Notes under the pieces: generated by a model
Told to the model about the DNA's origin: nothing
Seen by the model: only the letters and a program-made list of their open reading frames with translations
The model's database searches: none
Translations under genes and position numbers: made by a program
Shown here: in pieces, positions 1 to 4,550 of the stretch
Position numbering within the stretch: the first letter of the stretch is position 1
How the letters are laid out: every line of letters starts with the position of its first letter
From: Candidatus Brockarchaeota archaeon
GTDB taxonomy: Archaea; Thermoproteota; EX4484-205; DTQO01
Assembly: GCA_017601265.1 (NCBI GenBank)
Contig: JAFNJA010000135.1
Coordinates: forward strand, 1 to 5,593
DNA: 5,593 nt
Direction of reading: 5' to 3'

Positions 1-72
1 ATCGTCCTTTCTTCTTTGCATCGGATGACACGGTTCTTGTTAGGATTGGCTTCTACTTCGTTAGCTTCTTCA

Positions 73-681
73 CTATTCCTTGCCCACGAACTTCCTCACT
101 AGCTCTGAGAGCGTGTCTATCGCCCTAGTCAGCTCCTTCCTAGTCTCGGCCGACTCCCTCTGCAAAGTCTCAAGAACCTGAGTGAGCTTCTCCGAGATCT
201 CGCCGTACTTGTCCATCAGCGTCTTGAAGTTCTGGTCGGTCCTGTCGGCGAAATCCCTGAACTCCTGCCTGTAATTCTCGAACTCGCCCCTGTAGTCCCG
301 GAACTCGTCCTTGAAGCTCCTGAACTCGCCCCTGTAGTCCCGGAACTCCCTCTCCATCGCGCCGAAGCCCTCCTGCAGCTCCTCGGCCAAACGGCCGTAC
401 CTCATCTCGAAGAACTTCAGCCTTGGATTGACCTTCGCGGGTTTTTCGACGAAGCTCTTGACGACGATAGGTTCCTCGGGCGCCCTGATCCTCCCCAAGA
501 ACCTGCTTAGCTTCTCTTCGTCGCCTTGGGCGAAGATAGATACCGATCCATCCCTCTCGTTCCTCACGTACCCTGAGATCCCGAGCTCTTGGGCTGCATC
601 CAGGACGAAACGCCTGTAACCCATCCTCTGGACCTTTCCCTCGACCCTGACTAACGAGGCTCTTTCGGACGAGTCCCTCAA
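73..681 (-). CDS. Acylphosphatase with long C-terminal coiled coil
   Basis: This 202-residue protein starts with an acylphosphatase domain (about residues 9-95). The acylphosphate-binding loop reads GKVQRMGYR (15-23), with the catalytic arginine R23; the substrate-orienting asparagine N41 lies in GYVRN (37-41), followed by DGSV. Both residues fall at the numbers used in the classical enzyme. The family hydrolyses the carboxyl-phosphate bond of small acylphosphates in the cytosol. The usual enzyme is only about 90-100 residues, so the rest is an extension: a linker ending near FFEMRYGRLAEEL, then a charged coiled coil to the C-terminus. Residues 112-145 hold five heptads of the EFRDYRG type. 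The start is TTG: an in-frame TAG lies 18 bases upstream, and the only in-frame ATG near the N-terminus (M20) falls inside the catalytic loop. The purine-rich GAGGGG about 10 bases before TTG could be a ribosome binding site. The loop glycine normally found after VQ is R19, a mild deviation. The domain call is firm; the role of the coiled coil is unknown. Confidence 0.88.
   Translation of the reverse strand: MRDSSERASLVRVEGKVQRMGYRRFVLDAAQELGISGYVRNERDGSVSIFAQGDEEKLSRFLGRIRAPEEPIVVKSFVEKPAKVNPRLKFFEMRYGRLAEELQEGFGAMEREFRDYRGEFRSFKDEFRDYRGEFENYRQEFRDFADRTDQNFKTLMDKYGEISEKLTQVLETLQRESAETRKELTRAIDTLSELVRKFVGKE
280..348 (-). repeat. 27-base direct repeat encoding coiled-coil heptads
   Basis: Positions 280-306 and 322-348 are identical over 27 bases and lie 42 bases (two heptads) apart inside the acylphosphatase gene. 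They encode the EFRDYRGEF units of the coiled coil. Identity at the codon level, not only the protein level, suggests that the coil grew by in-frame duplication or is kept uniform by recombination. Confidence 0.85.
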
Positions 682-711
682 TATACTAACGCCCCTCTAT
701 GGTCGATTTGT

Positions 712-721
712 GAATATATGT
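712..721 (-). promoter_or_regulatory. Putative TATA box for the acylphosphatase gene
   Basis: Read on the minus strand, the sequence is ACATATATTC, centred about 35 bases before the TTG start. With the usual archaeal spacing of about 26 bases to the transcription start, this gives a short leader of roughly 10 bases. The gene thus seems to have its own promoter and not to depend wholly on read-through from the gene at 769-1146. Confidence 0.45.
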
Positions 722-733
722 GTTGTCTAGTTG

Positions 734-760
734 AACAGCCATCTGCGGATGCAAGCTGTT
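734..760 (-). terminator. Hairpin just downstream of the small hypothetical gene
   Basis: On the minus strand the hairpin begins nine bases past the TAG stop at 769-771. AACAGC (734-739) pairs with GCTGTT (755-760) and CATC (740-743) with GATG (748-751), leaving a four-base loop and a three-base bulge: ten pairs in all. No T-run follows, so it is not a standard intrinsic terminator. It could protect the 3' end or separate this gene from the next promoter. The palindrome AACGCGTT (761-768) lies between stop and hairpin. Confidence 0.4.
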
Positions 761-768
761 AACGCGTT

Positions 769-1146
769 CTAGCATGGGAAAGGCTCCGGGGAACAAAGTC
801 CGACCCACAACACGTAGCTCGGATCTTGAAACCATGCTTTGACTTGCGGAGCCCAATCGAAGAGGCCTATGCTCGCATACCTGTTATAAAGCTCCATGGC
901 CCTCCGGTACGCGCCCAAAATCAGCCTCCCGCCGACCGTCTCCCTGAGCTTGCTTACGATTCCCAGTAGCTGCAGCACGAGCCTAGAGTTCACTATCCTC
1001 CCCCTCATCTTGGCCAGGGAGAGCGAAGCCATGTACAGAGCCCTCTCGATCCTGCTCAGCTTGCGCAAGTTCCCGTTCCTGAAGCCCTTCCTCCAGACTC
1101 GCGACAGGAAATCGTAGCTCAGAGCGGTTGGAGCGTCGCCTTCCAT
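769..1146 (-). CDS. Small basic hypothetical protein
   Basis: This is an uncharacterised protein of 125 residues from the ATG at 1146, or 129 from an in-frame TTG at 1158. I do not recognise a named family. It looks like a genuine protein: a basic N-terminal third (motif WRKGFRNGN), a helical middle rich in Leu, Arg and Ala (near IERALYMASLSLAKMRG), and an aromatic C-terminal stretch with FDWAPQVKAWFQDPSYVLW. There is no signal peptide and no clear membrane segment. The ATG is preferred because a GGAG motif (1160-1163 read on the minus strand) lies about 12 bases before it but almost touches the TTG; the spacing is somewhat long, so the start is uncertain. The overall style, with WAP...W..DP.Y near the end, recalls small conserved archaeal proteins, but that is an impression and no function is claimed. 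The strand is shared with the acylphosphatase gene downstream. Confidence 0.65.
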   Translation of the reverse strand: MEGDAPTALSYDFLSRVWRKGFRNGNLRKLSRIERALYMASLSLAKMRGRIVNSRLVLQLLGIVSKLRETVGGRLILGAYRRAMELYNRYASIGLFDWAPQVKAWFQDPSYVLWVGLCSPEPFPC

Positions 1147-1210
1147 GTCGTTTGCCAAGCTCCGCTTTAACTCGCCATGATTACGCGGTGGATTGATAAG
1201 GTTAACGGCG

Positions 1211-1260
1211 GTATCGCTCTTTTTAAGGAGGAAACGGTTCGCGATACGCTACCTCCTTAA
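1211..1260. repeat. Two interleaved inverted repeats upstream of the small hypothetical gene
   Basis: Two perfect inverted repeats overlap in an A-B-A'-B' order: GTATCGC (1211-1217) with GCGATAC (1241-1247), and TTAAGGAGG (1223-1231) with CCTCCTTAA (1252-1260). Such an order cannot form two separate hairpins but could form a pseudoknot if transcribed, or could serve as paired operator half-sites on DNA. One arm overlaps a TATA-like stretch read on the minus strand. A further CCTTAAG copy lies at 1274-1280. Confidence 0.5.
1220..1231 (-). promoter_or_regulatory. Putative TATA box for the small hypothetical gene
   Basis: Read on the minus strand, CCTCCTTAAAAA is an A/T-rich TATA-like stretch preceded by pyrimidines. 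Transcription from it would begin near 1196, giving a leader of about 50 bases to the ATG at 1146. A weaker alternative is the TTATCA stretch near 1192-1199. The box overlaps one arm of the inverted repeats, so binding of a protein there could block initiation. Confidence 0.3.
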
Positions 1261-1539
1261 GGCGCCCCGAGGACCTTAAGATCCTTGTAACCCGCGGTTT
1301 TTTGGCGTTTTAACCCCAACGACAGCTTGGAATCTGGGTCTTTTTTGGCAACATGAAGCGAATTGGCCGCTTGGGCCTTTATCGTTGGGACTGGGGCACA
1401 GCCCTAAAACTCGTGCAATTGGCAAGGCTCTTGGCAACTTAAACACGGATTTTGGAGCGGCCCAAGCCGGTCAACATTATGACTTGGATCGATCGAGCGT
1501 TGTTCTAGGAGCCCGGGCTGGCCGGCCCCGCCGTAAAAC
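1261..1539. other. Gene-free stretch with short repeats and palindromes
   Basis: I see no credible gene here on either strand. What can be seen: three copies of TTGGCAA (1345-1351, 1419-1425, 1431-1437); CCCAACGA (1315-1322) matched by TCGTTGGG (1382-1389), enclosing a small hairpin AAGCG/CGCTT (1356-1372); runs of six T near 1298-1303 and 1341-1346; and a GC-rich patch holding the palindromes AGCCCGGGCT (1510-1519) and GGCCGGCC (1520-1527). The patch lies just past the end of the possible TnpB remnant, where a right transposon end would sit, but no definite end or target-site structure can be named. Confidence 0.4.
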
Positions 1540-1745
1540 CTAGATGCCGGAAGAGGTTCCCGTAGTTGTCAAACTGGAATGGTTTTCGTGGGCTCGAATG
1601 AGCGTTCCTCTGAATCCCAATACGATGATGCTTCAAGATGCTACATCTCGTGCTTCACTTTCGCGCTTGGCATTTGTGAAACTTGACTTTTCCGACCAAA
1701 ATCCGCGCTTCCGAGCGGTCCAGTCGTAAGAGCCTTTGCTGGACC
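1540..1745 (-). pseudogene. Possible decayed TnpB (IS200/IS605-type) C-terminal remnant
   Basis: One minus-strand frame stays open for about 60 codons apart from a single TGA at 1633-1635 and ends at TAG (1540-1542). Its translation contains EARDVAS, the TGA, then SIIVLGFRGTLIRAHENHSS. This resembles the end of archaeal TnpB nucleases, where an (A/R)D-x-x-AS-x-NI-x-x-LG segment carries the last catalytic aspartate and is followed by a variable Ser/Thr-rich tail. TnpB is the RNA-guided nuclease of IS200/IS605 elements. The zinc-finger cysteines expected before this segment are absent, and there is no room for the rest of the gene, because the intact gene at 1766-2401 follows directly in another frame. 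If real, it is a short dead fragment. The resemblance is by eye, and the plus-strand open frame at 1544-1729 is most simply its shadow. Confidence 0.35.
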
Positions 1746-1765
1746 GGTTGTTGATCGCTTTGGCT

Positions 1766-2401
1766 TCAGATTGGAGGCTGAGTCAGGTCCTCCGTAGCTT
1801 TCAAGAGCCAAACGCCATTCGCTCTAGCTTCCTTAACGGCATCCGGCGTCGCGTACATCGTATACACTGCCTTAACCATCTTCTCTTTCAAGTACTGGGG
1901 GTATTTTTTACTAAGCTCGGCGGCTTTCTTGTTCAGCGCTCCGATTATGCCGATACCCGCCCTGGTGGAAACTTCCCCGATTAAGCACAAGTTTCCGCTT
2001 GCCCCGTAGACGTTTATCTCCAAGTCTGGAAGCACCAAGTTTGAAAGCTCGAGCTCGATGCCGCGGGCCCTGAGCCTTTGCGTCAAAACCTCTCTTGCCT
2101 CTTCCTCGATCGTCAAAGATACCCTCTCGATGTAAGCGCTTATGTTGGACACGCTTATTTTCAACTCGCGGATCTCCCCCAATATCTCGTTGAACTTCCT
2201 GTCGTGCTCTTCGAACCTCTTGCTGTGCTCGTCGAGGCGCGCTATGATCTCGTTGAACTTCCTGTCGTGCTCTTCGAACCTCTTGAGGGTGTCCGCAAGC
2301 CCAATGAAGCCCGATACGGCGTAACGAAATTCCTCGTCCTCCTTGAGCAATTTAAGTATCCCTGATTTCATCGAGCGGGAAGAGGCCATGCTGTTAATCA
2401 T
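1766..2401 (-). CDS. Coiled-coil protein with PD-(D/E)XK-like C-terminal domain
   Basis: This 211-residue protein has a short helical N-terminus, a coiled coil (about 35-105) and a compact alpha/beta C-terminal domain (about 107-205). The coil contains KRFEEHDRKFNEI twice (40-52 and 61-73). The C-terminal domain has the layout of archaeal PD-(D/E)XK-like proteins of the DUF3782 kind: a strand with LEINVYG (127-133), a strand with LIGEVSTR (140-147), a helix (about 153-166), and a strand-helix-strand ending near GVWLLKA. In an active nuclease the strands would carry D and E-x-K. Here the positions read N130 and E143-V-S145, so cleavage activity is doubtful, although E128 or D126 might substitute for the first acidic residue. 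The ATG at 2401 is supported by a strong TATA box 27 bases upstream, which makes the message leaderless; an in-frame ATG at 2389 is less likely. Its role is unknown. Related proteins are common in crenarchaeal genomes. The gene call is firm, the fold assignment moderate. Confidence 0.8.
   Translation of the reverse strand: MINSMASSRSMKSGILKLLKEDEEFRYAVSGFIGLADTLKRFEEHDRKFNEIIARLDEHSKRFEEHDRKFNEILGEIRELKISVSNISAYIERVSLTIEEEAREVLTQRLRARGIELELSNLVLPDLEINVYGASGNLCLIGEVSTRAGIGIIGALNKKAAELSKKYPQYLKEKMVKAVYTMYATPDAVKEARANGVWLLKATEDLTQPPI
2184..2285 (-). repeat. Perfect 39-base direct repeat inside the coiled-coil gene
   Basis: Positions 2184-2222 and 2247-2285 are identical over all 39 bases, with an offset of 63 bases (21 residues, three heptads). 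They encode the two copies of KRFEEHDRKFNEI. With no synonymous change between them, the copies are either recent or kept identical by recombination. Confidence 0.92.
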
Positions 2402-2424
2402 GGGGAGGATTCTTAATAAACTTT

Positions 2425-2432
2425 TATTTAAA
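2425..2432 (-). promoter_or_regulatory. TATA box for a leaderless transcript
   Basis: On the minus strand the box reads TTTAAATA within a longer A/T-rich stretch. Its centre lies about 27 bases before the A of the ATG at 2401, so transcription should begin at or next to the start codon. There is no purine-rich ribosome binding site before the ATG (the flanking sequence is CCTCCCC), which fits leaderless translation. Confidence 0.75.
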
Positions 2433-2522
2433 ACCGCGTCGCGAGATGGTCGCTTTCCACGAAAATGGGGCCGACTTCTTCGGTATGAGTAGACTCTGCT
2501 TCCGGGCTGCTTTGGATTGATA

Positions 2523-2564
2523 TTGACGTAGCGAAATTTTTGGCGGATTTGCCTTCTACGTCAA
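2523..2564 (-). terminator. Stem-loop spanning the stop codon of the membrane-protein gene
   Basis: TTGACGTAG (2523-2531) and CTACGTCAA (2556-2564) form a perfect nine-base inverted repeat with a 24-base loop. The TGA stop (2561-2563) lies within the stem. The loop can fold further through GGC/GCC and contains a run of five A on the minus strand, not the T-run of a classical terminator. It may define the 3' end of the transcript. Confidence 0.4.
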
Positions 2565-4354
2565 ACCAGGTTGGCCATGGAACGGAGCGCGTAGTTGAGG
2601 TTTACTAGGACGAACAGGATGAGTAGCGCTTTCCTCAGCATGCCGCTTGATCGATACCGTGGAAGCCAGAAGCAGAGGCCGGCCGCCGACAGCATTTGGA
2701 TCGGGAGGTTGTAGAATATGCGCTCGTTCACCCAGAAATTCACGAAGAGAGTCGGCACGGATCCCACGCTCAGCCAAGCCAAGAGCATTTTTTCGGCATT
2801 TCCGTCTTGTTTCGAGAGCCACCAAGCGCCCAAGATCGCGGAAGTTATGGCGAAGAAGTTGTTGAAGTATCCTCCCGCGAAAAACCTGAACGTAAAGTAA
2901 AGGTTGAACCAAAGATTGTAGAATTCGTTCATGCTTACCGCTCCCCCTGCCAATTCGTAGGATATTCCAGCGGCGCTCGGGGCGGCGAGCAGAAGCGTCT
3001 TCAGCAAGTCGGCTATGACGTTAGCCGCGACGAAAACGATAACGGGCATCATGTTGCGCAGCGCCTCGGAAAACTTGCGCGACCTGGCAACGCTGAGCAG
3101 TTGCAATCCAGCGAAGGCGCAGACGGCCGCCTGCAGGAAGGCCCAAGTCCACGGGTGGACGAAGATCGCGATCACGGAAGGGGCAGCTGAGAACAAGGCG
3201 AAGAGGCACGACCTTCTTCTCAGGGCCAATAGGAGGGCGGCGAGCGCGGCATACAGGAGCGCGAGGGCGATCGCGTTGGAATAATAAGCGGTATACATCC
3301 CCGCAACCACGTTTATCGAGAAGGAGCTGAGAAGCGCCGCCAGGCCGGCGAAGTTTCTACCCTTGAAAACGGATCCGAAAAAGTAGGCCGAGACTGTAAG
3401 AAGGCAGAAGACGGGGACTCCGATCCACTCGAGGAAGGTTACGGTTTGGAGGTTTCCGGGCTTCAGGTAATGGAGGGCGAGGAGGAAGAGCGGCCTTGAA
3501 GACACGTGGCGGATGGCGAAGTCGAAAGCGCTGCTTGGCCCTTTTTCCATCTCGTCCAGCCATATTTCGTAGTAGTAGATGTCGGTGCCCACGTATTTGC
3601 CGGCAGGATTGACAGATGGCAGGTAAGGGTACGAGGCCACTAAGGCCGTGATCGCAACGGCAACGGCAAGCATTATCCTACCGTCCAGGGAAAGGCCGGG
3701 GTTCGCGTCGACGACGCTGCTGCTCTTCGCGACGCCTTTCAATTTCCTGGCGAGGTGGAACAGAGGATAAGAGAACAGCAGAACAAGCATCGCGATCGGG
3801 GTCAGGTCGGCCGGCGCGTAAAAAAGTTCGGCCTCGATCGCCGAAAAGCGGGAGAGCGGATCCGCGATCCGGGACGGCAACTGCAAGGGGTGAAGTAGCC
3901 AACGCAGGAGGGATATCGCCTCGATCGCGCACAGGATGATCGCGACGCCTTTCGCGAGGGCCATGGCATCTCTGTTTTCCCTCGAGTGCAACAGGATGCA
4001 TGAACTAATGCCTATGGCAAGCGCGGCGAGGGCGTAATCGAACTCGTAAAACGACAGCAAAGCTGACAGGTTGATTACGGACAGTATGGCCAAAAAGAGC
4101 CGCTTGCCTCGCCCGTTTTTCCAAACCGATAAAATTAGCAGGAACGACGATGCGGCCGAGAGTATCACTGCAGCGTGCGAATCAAGGCTCTCCGAAAGTA
4201 GGACTACGCGGATTATTTTCTCGTAGCTGACGCGGTGCGCGACTGGGTAGTAGGTTATCCGAAGAAGGTTGATGACCGAAACCATGCTCACGAACAGGAA
4301 GAGGGACCAGACCGTTCGGGTTGCGCTCTTTATCAGGCGATCCATGCTTGGCAC
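2561..4354 (-). CDS. Multi-pass membrane protein, GT-C glycosyltransferase-like
   Basis: This 597-residue integral membrane protein has about 14-16 hydrophobic helices, for example near 14-32, 60-77, 86-123, 131-150, 184-203, 227-246, 308-327, 335-378, 385-420, 436-457, 489-513, 523-564 and 573-592. After the helix at 227-246 comes the longest polar loop (247-300), with GTDIYYYEIWLDEM (256-269). An acidic motif in a long outer loop after a membrane helix is typical of GT-C enzymes, which move sugars from polyprenyl-phosphate donors on the outer face; D258 and E263 are the candidate residues. HPWTW (400-404) and NERIFYNLPIQ (543-553) near the C-terminus also recall this class. About six helices precede the GT-C-like part, more than a minimal enzyme has. 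The GTG start is preferred over the ATG at 4345 because AAGGG (4362-4366) lies seven bases before it and an in-frame TGA lies 15 bases upstream of it. The gene is divergent from the GT2 gene. The membrane nature is certain; transferase activity and substrate are inferred. Confidence 0.85.
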   Translation of the reverse strand: MPSMDRLIKSATRTVWSLFLFVSMVSVINLLRITYYPVAHRVSYEKIIRVVLLSESLDSHAAVILSAASSFLLILSVWKNGRGKRLFLAILSVINLSALLSFYEFDYALAALAIGISSCILLHSRENRDAMALAKGVAIILCAIEAISLLRWLLHPLQLPSRIADPLSRFSAIEAELFYAPADLTPIAMLVLLFSYPLFHLARKLKGVAKSSSVVDANPGLSLDGRIMLAVAVAITALVASYPYLPSVNPAGKYVGTDIYYYEIWLDEMEKGPSSAFDFAIRHVSSRPLFLLALHYLKPGNLQTVTFLEWIGVPVFCLLTVSAYFFGSVFKGRNFAGLAALLSSFSINVVAGMYTAYYSNAIALALLYAALAALLLALRRRSCLFALFSAAPSVIAIFVHPWTWAFLQAAVCAFAGLQLLSVARSRKFSEALRNMMPVIVFVAANVIADLLKTLLLAAPSAAGISYELAGGAVSMNEFYNLWFNLYFTFRFFAGGYFNNFFAITSAILGAWWLSKQDGNAEKMLLAWLSVGSVPTLFVNFWVNERIFYNLPIQMLSAAGLCFWLPRYRSSGMLRKALLILFVLVNLNYALRSMANLV

Positions 4355-4361
4355 GGTCGAT

Positions 4362-4366
4362 CCCTT
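4362..4366 (-). promoter_or_regulatory. Ribosome binding site deciding the GTG start
   Basis: AAGGG on the minus strand lies seven bases before GTG at 4354 and 16 before the next ATG (4345). The spacing supports GTG as the start of the membrane-protein gene. Confidence 0.5.
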
Positions 4367-4398
4367 TCACGCGCACTCCGTGAACCTCCGGGCCGACG

Positions 4399-4411
4399 TC
4401 TTATAGTATTT
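4399..4411 (-). promoter_or_regulatory. Putative TATA box for the membrane-protein gene
   Basis: Read on the minus strand, AATACTATAAG gives a TATA-like core about 50 bases before the GTG start. Initiation about 26 bases further on would leave a leader of about 25 bases that includes the AAGGG site, so this gene appears to have a leader, unlike the gene at 1766-2401. Confidence 0.5.
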
Positions 4412-4497
4412 GCCTTTGATGGCGGAATCGTCCAACTTCGCCTTGGCCTTCGCTCCGCGGCTGGCTCTTGTTTTCTACTCTGCTCGGAGGGAGAGGC

Positions 4498-4507
4498 GTT
4501 ATATACG
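4498..4507 (+). promoter_or_regulatory. TATA box for the family 2 glycosyltransferase gene
   Basis: GTTATATACG is a good archaeal TATA box, centred near 4502. Transcription is expected to begin near 4529, giving a leader of about 20 bases to the ATG at 4551, or an almost leaderless message if TTG at 4530 is used. Together with the minus-strand box near 4405 it makes the 4355-4550 region a divergent promoter. Confidence 0.6.
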
Positions 4508-4550
4508 GGGTTTCCCATTGCCGGGGTAGTTGAGGGCGGCGGCGCGGTCA

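Noticed and set aside
1..72. Plus-strand open frame at the left edge
   Set aside because: It runs only to about 102, overlaps the end of the acylphosphatase gene in antisense, and shows no motif; the 72 bases hold no supported feature.
1261..1540. tRNA gene in the gap
   Set aside because: No GTTCRANNC T-loop motif or acceptor-stem pairing was found on either strand.
1596..1650. Possible C/D box guide RNA (ATGAG, CTGA and GATGATG motifs)
   Set aside because: The boxes are imperfect, no final D box is found at the right distance, and the motifs fall in the likely TnpB remnant.
1544..1729. Plus-strand open frame of 61 codons
   Set aside because: No promoter or ribosome binding site and no recognisable domain; it lies antisense to the possible TnpB remnant and is best read as its shadow.
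2184..2285. Possible CRISPR repeat pair
   Set aside because: The two 39-base copies are in frame inside a coding gene, with only one 24-base interval and no further copies.
2078..2365. Plus-strand open frame with internal repeats
   Set aside because: It is the antisense of the coiled-coil gene; its repeats are the mirror of the 39-base duplication and the minus strand has the promoter.
2696..3190. Plus-strand open frame of 164 codons inside the membrane-protein gene
   Set aside because: The minus strand encodes a coherent 597-residue multi-pass protein; the plus-strand translation is charged, low in structure and has no domain.
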